DNA from: JANMAT01 sp031359995
Lineage (GTDB): Bacteria > Actinomycetota > Acidimicrobiia > Acidimicrobiales > Ilumatobacteraceae
Reading direction: 5' to 3'
Assembly: GCA_031359995.1 (NCBI GenBank)
Contig: JANMAT010000019.1
Location: 1-37,849 of the forward strand
DNA length: 37,849 nt
A program made the position numbers and the translations under genes. Under the pieces are notes generated by a model. The model saw only the letters and a list, made by a program, of their open reading frames with translations, ran no database searches and had not been told where the DNA came from. The number at the start of each line of letters is the position of its first letter. Within the stretch, counting starts at the first letter, position 1. Shown here piece by piece: positions 25,724 through 33,548 of the stretch.

Positions 25724-25731
25724 ACCCGACC

Positions 25732-25887
25732 TCAGCCCGGGATCTCGCCCAGGGCGATGCAGACCTGCGTGAGCTCGGGCAGTTGCGCCTCGATCTTCGT
25801 CCGCTCGTCGGGTGTCCGGTTGCTCTGGTCGATCTCGTTGCCCGGCGCCACGTCGCCGCACGGGTCGCCCCCGCTGCCGACCAGCAT
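25732..25887 (-). CDS. Small protein of unknown function (51 aa)
   Basis: A 51-residue frame that I do not recognise. It has almost exclusively G/C third positions like its neighbours, and a composition typical of a soluble or secreted peptide (two Cys, many Asp, Glu and Gln; DERTKIEAQLPELTQVCIALGEI looks helical). The ATG at 25887 is preferred because codon bias weakens upstream; the frame is open to 25947. The palindrome immediately downstream would terminate it. It may be the residual C-terminal part of a longer lipoprotein, because the upstream codons lack a signal peptide. Its reality as a gene is uncertain. Confidence 0.4.
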   Translation of the reverse strand: MLVGSGGDPCGDVAPGNEIDQSNRTPDERTKIEAQLPELTQVCIALGEIPG

Positions 25888-25974
25888 GCGCCCTAGCCTG
25901 GCCCCATCGGCGCGCATGAACCCGCCGCCGGGCGCGGTTCCCTTCACCGACCACCCACTCTGGGGCGAGAAGAG

Positions 25975-25986
25975 GTCACCGGTGAC
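25975..25986. other. 12-bp perfect palindrome over a stop codon
   Basis: GTCACCGGTGAC covers the TGA of the gene ending at 25976. Outer arms ACTCTGGG (25957-25964) and CCCAGAGT (25997-26004) extend the symmetry. It could contribute to termination on the minus strand. Confidence 0.35.
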
Positions 25987-26668
25987 GCTCCGGCGACCCA
26001 GAGTCGGACGGTGGGTCCGTCACCGCAGCGCGCAGGGCGGCGGCGACGTCGTCGCCGCACAGCTCGGCCAGCTCGTCGGCCAGGGACTCGACCACTGGCT
26101 CGGTGCCCACGTAGGCGTCGGGGGACTCCGTGCACCACCAGGCGGGGCGGGTGTCGCCCCAGTCGGCCGATCGCCAGCGGCGGATGCGCACGACGGCCCG
26201 GCCGTCGACGGGGTCGACCTCGTCGGTGGCGAACAGCGGCAGCTGCCAGCACACGCGCGGCTTCCAGTCGACGGGTGCCTCGCCGGCGTCGACCGCCGCG
26301 AGGTGCAGAGCGCACCCCACCCCGCCGGCGTAGCCCGGACGGTTGAAGAACACGCACGCCCCGTCGACCCGGTTGGTGGCCTGGCGCGTGTCGTCGCGGA
26401 ACACCGGGTGGGTCGCGTGCTGCCAGAGCCCGTCGGGAATGCAGGCGGCGAGGGCGGCCACGCGGGCGGCATCCTCGGCGTCGACCAGCTCAACCCCCTC
26501 GCTGCAACAACCCTGCATGAGCTCGGGCGTGGGGTGGTCGTGGATGCCTTGGCAACCCTCGCCCCAGATGCAGCGCCAACGCGAACCGAGGAAGCCGGCA
26601 TCCACCGTCCAACGGGTCCCATCGGGCCCGTCGACGCTCACCCAACGCTCTGCGGGGACCTCGGTCAC
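25976..26668 (-). CDS. Cys/His-rich protein of unknown function (230 aa)
   Basis: I do not recognise this protein. It is soluble, with 230 residues and a striking N-terminal third holding CIWGEGCQGIHDHPTPELMQGCCSEG, four cysteines and two histidines in about 26 residues. Together with later Cys (ACIPDG, GACVFFNRPGYAGGVGCALH, VCWQLPLF, WWCTESP) this suggests an iron or zinc site, as in small oxygenase- or YkgJ-like cluster proteins. The middle part reads like a ligand pocket with many Trp. The GTG start (26666-26668) is chosen because MTEVPAERWVSV begins an ordered domain. It diverges from the AAA ATPase gene at 26734 with a 65-bp gap, so the two may be co-regulated. A perfect GTCACCGGTGAC palindrome (25975-25986) spans its stop codon. 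Confidence 0.7.
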   Translation of the reverse strand: MTEVPAERWVSVDGPDGTRWTVDAGFLGSRWRCIWGEGCQGIHDHPTPELMQGCCSEGVELVDAEDAARVAALAACIPDGLWQHATHPVFRDDTRQATNRVDGACVFFNRPGYAGGVGCALHLAAVDAGEAPVDWKPRVCWQLPLFATDEVDPVDGRAVVRIRRWRSADWGDTRPAWWCTESPDAYVGTEPVVESLADELAELCGDDVAAALRAAVTDPPSDSGSPERHR

Positions 26669-26721
26669 CCGGTCATGTTGGCCGACCGTGCTCCGGGGGC
26701 GCACACCGGTCGGGCTGGGGC

Positions 26722-26727
26722 TATGGT
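26722..26727 (+). promoter_or_regulatory. Putative -10 element (TATGGT) for the AAA ATPase gene
   Basis: TATGGT ends 6 nt before ATG 26734, with no Shine-Dalgarno. It is among the best matches to the window's leaderless pattern. Confidence 0.5.
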
Positions 26728-26733
26728 CGGGCC

Positions 26734-28155
26734 ATGTCGAACCGACCTGCGACCCTCGGTCAGCTGCGCGCTTCCGGCTGGACGTCCGTGCCCGTCAAGG
26801 AAGAGATCCGTGCCAACGCGGTGCGCAAGATCATGGGCGGCGAACCGCTGTTCGACGGTGTGGTCGGCTACGAGCAGACCGTCATGCCGCAGCTGGAGAA
26901 CGCTCTGCTGGCCGGGCACGACATCATCTTCCTCGGCGAGCGCGGCCAGGCCAAGACCCGCATGATCCGCAGCCTCACCGGCCTGCTCGACGAGTGGATG
27001 CCGATCATCGCCGGCAGTGAGATCAACGACGACCCCTACGCCCCGGTGTCCAAGCACAGCCGTGATCTCGTGCGCGAGCACGGCGAGGACACGCTGATCG
27101 AGTGGGTGCACCGCGACGACCGCTTCGGGGAGAAGCTGGCCACCCCCGACACCTCCATCGCCGACCTCATCGGTGAGGTCGACCCCATCAAGGTCGCCGA
27201 GGGCCGCTACCTGTCCGACGAGCTCACGTTGCACTACGGCCTGGTGCCCCGCACCAACCGCGGCATCTTCGCCATCAACGAGTTGCCCGACCTCGCCGAG
27301 CGCATCCAGGTCGGTCTGCTGAACGTGCTCGAAGAGCGTGACGTGCAGGTGCGCGGCTACAAGATCCGCCTCCCGCTGGACGTGATCCTGGTGGCGTCGG
27401 CCAACCCCGACGACTACACCAATCGCGGTCGCATCATCTCGCCGCTGAAGGACCGCTTCGGCAGCCAGATCCGCACGCACTACCCGCTCGACACCGAGAC
27501 CGAGATCGCCATCATGCGGCAGGAGTCGCGGCCCGCGGCCATCTCGCTGGGCGAGGGTGGTGAGGTCACGGTGAAGATGCCGGGCTTCATGGAGGAGATC
27601 ATCGCCACCTTCTCGCACCTGGCCCGCCAGTCGAGCCAGGTGAACCAGCGCTCGGGCGTGTCGGTGCGCCTCTCGGTGGCCAACGCCGAGGTGCTGGCGG
27701 CCAACGCGGTGCGCCGCGGCCTGCGCCTGGGCGAGCGCGACGTCGTGCCCCGCGTGTGCGACCTGGAGGCCCTGCCCGCCAGCACCAGCGGCAAGATCGA
27801 GATCGAGTCGCTGGAAGAGGGCCGCGACGGCGCCGTCATCGAGAACCTGCTGCGCGCCGCAGTGCTCACGGTGTTCAAGGCGCGGGTGTCGCCCAACGAG
27901 GTGCGCGACGCGGTCTCCGCCTTCGAAGATGGCCTCGTCGCCCAGACCGGCGAGGACCTGCCGTCCTCGCAGGAGGCGGCACTCGTGAACGACGTCCCCG
28001 CGCTCCGGGCGACGGTGCTGGGCCTCACCGCCGGCGACGAGTCGGCGGCCGCGGTGGCGAGTGCGGTCGAGTTCCTGCTGGAGGGGTTGCACCTGTCGAA
28101 GCGGCTCAACAAGGACTCGGCCGGCGGCCGGGCGAGCTACCGCAGCCGCGTCTGA
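26734..28155 (+). CDS. Mg-chelatase I-like AAA ATPase
   Basis: A 473-residue cytosolic ATPase resembling the mycobacterial Rv0958-type 'magnesium chelatase' proteins. Walker A is GERGQAKT (68-75). Walker B is GIFAINELPDL (177-187), with Asn-Glu in place of Asp-Glu. A further conserved region, RIQVGLLNVLEERDVQVRGYKIRLPLDVILVASANPDDYTNRGRIISPLKDRFGSQIRTHYP, contains sensor 1 and the arginine finger. Members of this group usually pair with a VWA-domain protein encoded next door, but none is present here: the 3' end overlaps the convergent MFS gene by 19 bp. It is probably not a true bacteriochlorophyll enzyme. The ATG start with TATGGT 6 nt upstream is well supported. Confidence 0.88.
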   Translation: MSNRPATLGQLRASGWTSVPVKEEIRANAVRKIMGGEPLFDGVVGYEQTVMPQLENALLAGHDIIFLGERGQAKTRMIRSLTGLLDEWMPIIAGSEINDDPYAPVSKHSRDLVREHGEDTLIEWVHRDDRFGEKLATPDTSIADLIGEVDPIKVAEGRYLSDELTLHYGLVPRTNRGIFAINELPDLAERIQVGLLNVLEERDVQVRGYKIRLPLDVILVASANPDDYTNRGRIISPLKDRFGSQIRTHYPLDTETEIAIMRQESRPAAISLGEGGEVTVKMPGFMEEIIATFSHLARQSSQVNQRSGVSVRLSVANAEVLAANAVRRGLRLGERDVVPRVCDLEALPASTSGKIEIESLEEGRDGAVIENLLRAAVLTVFKARVSPNEVRDAVSAFEDGLVAQTGEDLPSSQEAALVNDVPALRATVLGLTAGDESAAAVASAVEFLLEGLHLSKRLNKDSAGGRASYRSRV

Positions 28156-29342
28156 CCGCGCAGGCCGAACCCGAACACCAGCACGACCACCAGGGCGCAC
28201 CCGGCGCCGAGCACGCCTGACGCGCCGACGCCGTGGGCGGCGTACACGCGCGTCGACACGATGATCATGAGTCCCCGCCCCACCGTGCCGGTGCCGCTGG
28301 CCAGGCCGAGCGCACTGGCGCGCGCCCGCGGCTGCAGCTCCACGATGATCGGGATCGCCGACACGATGGCGAACTCGAAGCCGAACCCGAACAGCGCGAA
28401 GCTGAGCAAGCCGGTGACCAGGTGCCGGCCGGTGATGCCGAGCGACAGCGCCGCGGGGATCATCAGCCCGGCGCCCAGGCTCACCGCCCGCAGCTTGCCG
28501 AGCCGGTCGGTGAGCCGGATGCTGAGCGTCGTCGCGGCCAGTTCCGCCACGCCGAACAGCACCGCGGCCAGACCGATGCCGGCGGCCGAGATGCCGAACG
28601 TGTCACCCAGCCACGCGCCGAACACCACGAAGATCGCACTGCTGGCGGTGAGCAGCGTGGCGAAGCCGGCCACGCCGACGAGGGTGACGCGATCGAACTG
28701 CAGCCGACTGTCCTCGTGGTGCGCGACCACCGACGGTTCGTCGCGCAAGCGGCGTCGCACCACCACGGTCATCGCCGCGGCGGCGACGGCGAGCACGCCG
28801 TAGCCCCAGCGCCATCCGGGCCCCGCCACGAGCAGGCCGAGCACGGGCACCACCACGAGCATGGCGCCGGCCCACGACAGCTCCATGAAACCGGTGACGC
28901 GGCCGCGGCGGCGGTAGTCGACCCGGTCGGCAACCCACGCGCCCACCGCAGGGTCGAACGCGAGCTTGCCGAGGGAGATGGTGACGAAGCCCAACCCCAG
29001 CGCGGCGGGCCCCGGGCTCAGCGATGCCACCAGCGCGCCCACGGCCACGATGGCGAGCCCGACGGTCATGGCGCTGACCCGCCGGCTGCGGTCGACGCGC
29101 CGACCGAACAGCGGGGCGAGCAGGCCGGTGAACTCACCGGCCGACGCCGCCTCGCCCATGGTGGTGAGGGGCACCCCCAGGCTGCGGGCGATCACCGCGA
29201 GGAACGGCACCGGGAAGCGGAACGCGGCGTTGCCGACCAGGCGCGCCAGGGTGAGCGTGGGCACGTGGTGGCGCACCTCGTCGGGCAGGTCGTCGTCGAG
29301 GCCGGGCAGGCGACGGCGCGATGGCGCCGTGGGCCTGCTCAT
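28137..29342 (-). CDS. Major facilitator superfamily transporter
   Basis: A 401-residue, 12-helix permease of unknown substrate. The N-terminal half has VPFLAVIARSLGVPL, FTGLLAPLFGRRVDRSRRVSAMTVGLAIV (the loop 2-3 region with GRRVDR matching the DRxGRR family motif), and FVTISLGKLAFDPAVGAWVADRVDYRRRGRVTGFMELSWAGAM. After a charged central loop (RRRLRDEPSVVAHHED) the second half repeats the pattern with IRLTDRLGKLRAVSLG. It starts at the ATG whose first bases overlap the stop of the upstream GH1-like gene (ATGA), so the two are translated together and may share a glycoside substrate. Its 3' end overlaps the convergent AAA ATPase gene by 19 bp. The frame open to 30071 is antisense to the GH1-like gene and not used. 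Confidence 0.88.
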   Translation of the reverse strand: MSRPTAPSRRRLPGLDDDLPDEVRHHVPTLTLARLVGNAAFRFPVPFLAVIARSLGVPLTTMGEAASAGEFTGLLAPLFGRRVDRSRRVSAMTVGLAIVAVGALVASLSPGPAALGLGFVTISLGKLAFDPAVGAWVADRVDYRRRGRVTGFMELSWAGAMLVVVPVLGLLVAGPGWRWGYGVLAVAAAAMTVVVRRRLRDEPSVVAHHEDSRLQFDRVTLVGVAGFATLLTASSAIFVVFGAWLGDTFGISAAGIGLAAVLFGVAELAATTLSIRLTDRLGKLRAVSLGAGLMIPAALSLGITGRHLVTGLLSFALFGFGFEFAIVSAIPIIVELQPRARASALGLASGTGTVGRGLMIIVSTRVYAAHGVGASGVLGAGCALVVVLVFGFGLRGQTRLR

Positions 29343-30547
29343 GGAGCCGAGAGGGCGGTGAACGCGTCGAGGCTCGGCCGCGCGTTGCGGTCGCGGTCGA
29401 AGAGGCCCCAGCTCGACGTGAAGCCACCACCGGTCTCGTAGCCATCGATGGCGCACCGGTGGAAGTAACCGACCAGCGGGACGCCTTCGGCGCGCATCGA
29501 GCGGAGCTGGGCGCCGGTGACGCGCAACAGCTCCTCGCGGCGGTCGTCGCCGGTGGTCGACACGCCGTGCTCGGCGATCATGAGGGGCCGGTCGGGCAGC
29601 ATCTCGGCCAGGCGGTGCATCGTCTCGACGAGGCCCTCGGTCCACGGCTGGGGCTTGTCGGCCGGCCATGGCGTGGGGCGACCCTCGGTCGCGAACCGCT
29701 GACCGCCGCGGTAGATCACGCCGATGATGTCGGCCGAGTCGAGCAGGTCGGGCACCTCGAGCAACGGCAGGCCAGGCACGTCGATCATGCCGTCGCGCAA
29801 CGCGCTCACCAGCGAACCCCAGGTGGTCGCGTCCCACTCGCGCGTGCGCTGGGCCGCGGGCACGGTGCCGTCGGCGGCCATGATCGGTCCGAGCTGCACC
29901 GCGGTGACCACGGGCCTGGGGCCGCGCAGCTGTCGCCACGCGTCGGCCCACGCCAGCCAGGCCGACCGCACCGTCTTGGCGAACGCCTCGGGGTCCTGGC
30001 GCCCGGGCGGGGCGAGCCCCCACAGGTGGCCGTTGGCCGCCCACCCGATCGGGTCGAGGATGGGGAACCAACCACCGACCAGGTCACCCACCAGTTGGGC
30101 GATCTCGTCGACGAAGCGGGCCCAGTGCCGGCTCCGGTTGCGGTCGTCGCCGAAACCGCCGTCGTCGAGGAACCAGCCCGGCTGGCTCACGTGGTGCAGC
30201 GCGACCCACGGCGTGACACCGCGGTCCACCAGCGCGGTGATGCGCTCGCGCTCGGCTTCCAGCGCGCCCCGGTCGAACGTGCCCGCTCGCGGCTGCACCC
30301 GGGCCCAGTCGATCACCACCCGGACGTGGCCGATGCCGGCATCGGCCAACAGCGCGGCGTCTTCGCGAAAGCGCGTCGCGGTGTCGTTGCCCTGCACCGA
30401 GGCCGGGGCCCGCCGCTCGGCCTCCCAACCCGCCCAGTCGGAGCCGGGCGCCGCGCCCAGCGAGCCGAGGGCCGACGTGGTGACGCCGACCACGAATGGC
30501 GGGCCGTCGTCGCGCCCGGGTTCGTCGTCGCTGCCGGTGTCGGTCAC
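29339..30547 (-). CDS. GH1-like glycosidase homologue with altered acid/base site
   Basis: A 402-residue TIM-barrel protein related to glycoside hydrolase family 1. Supporting features are a DAALLADAGIGHVRVVIDWARVQP segment (63-86), ALHHVSQPGWFLDDGGF (116-132, matching the family LHHFxxPxW), GLAPPG after the acid/base strand, and LMIAEHGVST (322-331) with nucleophile Glu326. In the place of the TxNEP acid/base motif it has PILDP, with Asp165 for Glu and Leu for Asn, and the closing DNFEW region reads AIDGYETGG. Weakened or changed catalysis, or a binding role, is therefore likely. The start is GTG (30545-30547) with TAACCT 6 nt upstream. It overlaps the MFS start by 4 bp and is the first gene of that pair. 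Confidence 0.8.
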   Translation of the reverse strand: MTDTGSDDEPGRDDGPPFVVGVTTSALGSLGAAPGSDWAGWEAERRAPASVQGNDTATRFREDAALLADAGIGHVRVVIDWARVQPRAGTFDRGALEAERERITALVDRGVTPWVALHHVSQPGWFLDDGGFGDDRNRSRHWARFVDEIAQLVGDLVGGWFPILDPIGWAANGHLWGLAPPGRQDPEAFAKTVRSAWLAWADAWRQLRGPRPVVTAVQLGPIMAADGTVPAAQRTREWDATTWGSLVSALRDGMIDVPGLPLLEVPDLLDSADIIGVIYRGGQRFATEGRPTPWPADKPQPWTEGLVETMHRLAEMLPDRPLMIAEHGVSTTGDDRREELLRVTGAQLRSMRAEGVPLVGYFHRCAIDGYETGGGFTSSWGLFDRDRNARPSLDAFTALSAP

Positions 30548-30553
30548 CGCGGC

Positions 30554-30559
30554 AGGTTA
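30554..30559 (-). promoter_or_regulatory. Putative -10 element (TAACCT) for the GH1-like/MFS pair
   Basis: On the minus strand TAACCT ends 6 nt before the GTG at 30547, in the 32-bp gap after the gene at 30580. Leaderless. Confidence 0.45.
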
Positions 30560-30579
30560 GACGCCGCCGTCGCGAACCT

Positions 30580-31233
30580 TCAGCTGATCACGAGCCGCAA
30601 CGGTGGCAGCAGCCGCGGGTGCAGCCGGTACACCGCGCCCACCGTCAGCACCGGGTCGGTGGTGAGGTGCACGTCGACCATCATCTGCGGGGCCTGCCCG
30701 GCCTCGGCGTTCTCGACGCACCGCTCGACGAGACCGTACGGGTGGCCGGGCACGTCGCACAGCACGAGCTGGGTGGCGCCGCGCACGAGCGGCGCCCACG
30801 CCTGGTCGACGGCGAAGTAGAGCGTGACGCCTGAGCGTCCGCGGGTGGACTCGGTCATGCGCACGAGCAGCCCTTCGACGCCCTCGCCGTCGGGCAGGTC
30901 GGTGGGTTCCAGCAGCCAGCCTCGACCGGCATGGACGAGCCACGCGTCGCGCTCGCCGACGGCGAGGTGGATCTCGAAGCGATCGTGCCCTTCGGGGGAG
31001 ACGTCGGTGAGCACGCTCACCGCGGCGACGCGGTGCCCGCTCGGTGAGACGAGCCACCAGGTGCTGTCGATCTTGGGGAGCTGACGCGCCCCGTCGGTCT
31101 GGGCGACGACCACGTCATGGGCGCCCGGATACCGGTGGAACTCCTGGAAGCGGGCGGTATCGGTGATGACCGCCAGCACCTCGACCGGGACCGCAGGCGC
31201 GCTGCGTCCGTGGAAGTCGAGTCGGGCGGGCAC
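30580..31233 (-). CDS. Protein of unknown function (217 aa)
   Basis: I do not recognise this protein. It has 217 residues and no signal peptide or membrane helix. It is predicted to be mainly beta strands with a few helices: VPVEVLAVITDTARFQEFH, KIDSTWWLVSPSGHRVAAVSVLTDVS, FEIHLAVGERDAWLVHAGRGWLLEP, VTLYFAVDQAWAPLVRG, and QLVLCDVPGHPYGLVERCVENAEAG. An open beta-barrel such as an acetoacetate-decarboxylase-like or lipocalin-like fold is conceivable, without any catalytic residue to support it. The start is GTG 31231-31233, with TACGTT exactly 6 nt upstream. It is a single gene, divergent from the pilus operon and upstream of the GH1-like gene by 32 bp. Confidence 0.65.
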   Translation of the reverse strand: MPARLDFHGRSAPAVPVEVLAVITDTARFQEFHRYPGAHDVVVAQTDGARQLPKIDSTWWLVSPSGHRVAAVSVLTDVSPEGHDRFEIHLAVGERDAWLVHAGRGWLLEPTDLPDGEGVEGLLVRMTESTRGRSGVTLYFAVDQAWAPLVRGATQLVLCDVPGHPYGLVERCVENAEAGQAPQMMVDVHLTTDPVLTVGAVYRLHPRLLPPLRLVIS

Positions 31234-31239
31234 GTCGGC

Positions 31240-31245
31240 AACGTA
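31240..31245 (-). promoter_or_regulatory. Putative -10 element (TACGTT) for the gene at 31233
   Basis: On the minus strand TACGTT ends 6 nt before the GTG start. No Shine-Dalgarno; leaderless pattern. Confidence 0.45.
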
Positions 31246-31368
31246 TGCAGCCGCATCCGGATCCGGTTTCGGAGCACTCGCAGCGTTGAATCAGCGACCT
31301 TCAGCGCTTTGTCTGGTATCTCCCGAATAGATCAAGAAGGTACTTCCTTCAGTGGCGGACTGGGCGAG

Positions 31369-31842
31369 ATGGAGACGATGGCGAACGAGCGCTCCGGAGT
31401 CGTCATGGACGACATGGGTGTCTGCACTGCGAACATCCTGGGTGAGGGGCCGCTGCAGCGAAGGCTCGCGGCCGACCTCGGACTGGGTCTCACGCCCCGT
31501 CCCGACGCCGACGATCTGACCCCACTCGTGGTGCTCGCCGAGCGGGCGCCGGACGTGCAGGCCATCGCCCAGGCGCGCACCTGGGCGCCCATCCGCGTCG
31601 TGATCGCCTGGGGGCTGCCCGAGTCGGCGCTGCTGCGCCTGCTCGACCTCGATGTGCCGGTGCTCATCGGGCTCCCCTCACGAGCCCAGTTGCGGCGGGC
31701 CCTGACCGACGGCGACGACGGCCTCGATCGCACCACCGAACGTCGGCGTGCCGGTCGGTTGGCCGCGGTGGAAGCGTCCCTGTCGATGCCGGGCCGGGCC
31801 GATGTGGAGGCGTTCACCGCGCTCGACGGGAGCCGGCCGTGA
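31369..31842 (+). CDS. Small cytosolic protein heading the pilus operon, possibly receiver-like
   Basis: A protein of about 157 residues that I do not recognise. It reads as an alpha/beta fold: DLTPLVVLAERAPDVQAIAQARTWAPIRVVIAWGLPESALLRLLDLDVPVLIGLPSRAQLRRALTDG resembles the later strands and helices of a CheY receiver or small P-loop fold, but the phosphoacceptor Asp pocket is not evident, so it would be a degenerate receiver at best. The start is uncertain; in-frame ATGs are at 31369 and 31378 (155 residues or fewer), and GGAG precedes the second closely. The stop overlaps the start of the pilM-N gene (GTGA), so it is translationally coupled to the pilus proteins and probably regulates them (inference). 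Confidence 0.6.
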   Translation: METMANERSGVVMDDMGVCTANILGEGPLQRRLAADLGLGLTPRPDADDLTPLVVLAERAPDVQAIAQARTWAPIRVVIAWGLPESALLRLLDLDVPVLIGLPSRAQLRRALTDGDDGLDRTTERRRAGRLAAVEASLSMPGRADVEAFTALDGSRP

Positions 31843-33548
31843 GTCGGCCGACGACCCTTCTGGCGCGGCGACCCCTGCGCAGCGCGGCGGCCGAAGCCGC
31901 GGCCGTGCTGGACGCGGCGACGGACCAGTTCGCCGGCGAGAACCCGCCGGTCGGTGGTCGCCGCTACGGCGTCGACATCGACGGCACGACGGTGCGCGTG
32001 GTCGAGGTCGATGGCACGACGGTGCTGTCGTTCGCCGCCTACCAGGGCAACACCGCGCACGACGCGTTCCAGCAGTTCCTCGACACGCGGCCACAGGGCC
32101 ACGTCGTGGTGGTGTGGGCCGACGGCGAGGTGCACCTGCGGCGCGTGCCGCTGCCCAACCTGCCCACCGCGGCGCTGCGCGCCGGGCTGCTCGACGCCAT
32201 CGAGGAGACGCTGCCGATGGCGCCGGGCACTGCGGTGGTGGCCGCTCGCGTCACGGCGCTCAAGGATGACCACGGCCTCGTCGCATCGGTGGCGGCGACC
32301 GACCGCTTCGCATTGGCCGACCTGTGGTCGATGGTCACCGTGCCCAGCGCCTGCGTGGTGCCGGCGCCGCTGCTGTTCGTGGAGGACGGCCTGTACCTGG
32401 GCCTGCGCGACGGTGGGGCCCAGCTGCTGCTGGCGTCGGGCGGCGCGGCGGTGGCGACGCGGAACCTGTCGGCCGGTGGTCTCATCACCGTGCGCGACGA
32501 GCTCGCCGACGGTGACCAGAGCCCCGAGGAGCGCCTCACCACCATCGCCCGCGGCGGTACCCGACTCGACCCCGGCGCGGCGTCGGCCGTGGACCGCTAC
32601 GCCCAGGCCATCAGCGACGAGGTGCGCCGCACCGCCGACTTCTGGTCGCGCCAGGGCATGGCCGTGCCCGCCGAGATCTACGTGCACGGCCAGGGCATCG
32701 CCCTGCCCAACCTGGCCGGCAAGCTCCTCGATGCGGCGTTCCTCGCCAAGGGAGCCCCGACGCCGCTCGTGGTGATGGACGCCATCGCCCGCGCCGACGT
32801 GCCTCGTGCGTACCTGGCCCTGCTGGCCACGCAGTACAACCCGGCGGTGCAGGTCATCTCGGACCTGCCTGATCCGCTGGCCGCCGAGCGGGTGCGCCGC
32901 CGCAACGAGAAGGCGCGCACCAGCGGCAGGCTCGCCCTGGCGGGGGTCACCGTGGCGGCGCTCGCCAGTGTGCTCGTCGGGCCTGTGGTGCTGGCCAAGC
33001 GCGACCTGGCGACGGCGCGACGTGACCTCGGTGCCGCCGAAGCCGAACTGCGCACGCTCAGCCCGGCCGTGAAGCTGGCCAACCAGGTGTCGGCCGGACG
33101 CAAGGCCTACCGCACCGCGGTGACCGACGAGGTCAACTGGAGCGCCTACCTCAACCGCGTGCTCGTGTCGGCGCCGGCCGATGCGTCACCGTCGTTCGTG
33201 TCGCTCACCGCCGAGCGCAAAGGCCACGGCGTGAACCTCGACGTGAAGGCCGAGCTCGTGGGCACCGACTTCGTGCCGGTGGCCGACTGGCTGCGCGGCC
33301 TGAAGAACGTGGGCCTCACCGTGCCGTGGTCGCCGACGTTCCGCGCCGAGCCCGGCACCGCCGGCCAGCCGCCCACGATCCTGGTGGCGTTCACGGCGTC
33401 CACGCCGCTCACGAGCGACTACTACGCCACTCGTGACGTGGCCACGCGCGTGAGGGTCGGTCCGTCGGGCACGCCGAAGTCGGCGACCACACCGGCGACC
33501 ACACCGGCGACCACACCGGCCGCGACGGCAGGGACAGGTGGCGCATGA
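31839..33548 (+). CDS. pilM: PilM-PilN fusion protein of the type IV pilus
   Basis: A 569-residue protein joining two pilus assembly subunits. Residues about 40-340 form a PilM-like actin fold: YGVDIDGTTVRVVEV is the phosphate-1 region, ETLPM and RYAQAISDEVRRTADFW belong to the family, and EIYVHGQGIALPNLAGKL is the adenosine-side motif. A membrane helix (364-386) preceded by RVRRRNEKAR, followed by a coiled coil (about 388-425) and a PilN-like periplasmic-type domain (ending VPWSPTFRAEP), forms the second half. In most bacteria PilM and PilN are separate proteins that bind each other through the N-terminus of PilN. The tail is a TTPA repeat. The GTG start overlaps the preceding stop; pilO follows with a 4-bp overlap. 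Confidence 0.82.
   Translation: MSRPTTLLARRPLRSAAAEAAAVLDAATDQFAGENPPVGGRRYGVDIDGTTVRVVEVDGTTVLSFAAYQGNTAHDAFQQFLDTRPQGHVVVVWADGEVHLRRVPLPNLPTAALRAGLLDAIEETLPMAPGTAVVAARVTALKDDHGLVASVAATDRFALADLWSMVTVPSACVVPAPLLFVEDGLYLGLRDGGAQLLLASGGAAVATRNLSAGGLITVRDELADGDQSPEERLTTIARGGTRLDPGAASAVDRYAQAISDEVRRTADFWSRQGMAVPAEIYVHGQGIALPNLAGKLLDAAFLAKGAPTPLVVMDAIARADVPRAYLALLATQYNPAVQVISDLPDPLAAERVRRRNEKARTSGRLALAGVTVAALASVLVGPVVLAKRDLATARRDLGAAEAELRTLSPAVKLANQVSAGRKAYRTAVTDEVNWSAYLNRVLVSAPADASPSFVSLTAERKGHGVNLDVKAELVGTDFVPVADWLRGLKNVGLTVPWSPTFRAEPGTAGQPPTILVAFTASTPLTSDYYATRDVATRVRVGPSGTPKSATTPATTPATTPAATAGTGGA
33482..33517 (+). repeat. Three 12-bp tandem repeats in the pilM-N tail
   Basis: The unit ggcgaccacacc occurs three times in a row and encodes repeated Ala-Thr-Thr-Pro at the extracytoplasmic C-terminus of the fusion protein. 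Copy-number change would preserve the frame. Confidence 0.85.

Noticed and set aside
24365..26965. Plus-strand open frame of 866 codons antisense to the GH2 and Cys-rich genes
   Set aside because: It crosses several minus-strand genes and the palindrome at 25680 and is explained by third-position G/C. No domain is seen.
28137..30071. Extended 644-codon version of the MFS gene
   Set aside because: The extra N-terminal part lies over the GH1-like gene in another frame and has no membrane helices. ATG 29342, overlapping the upstream stop, fits better.
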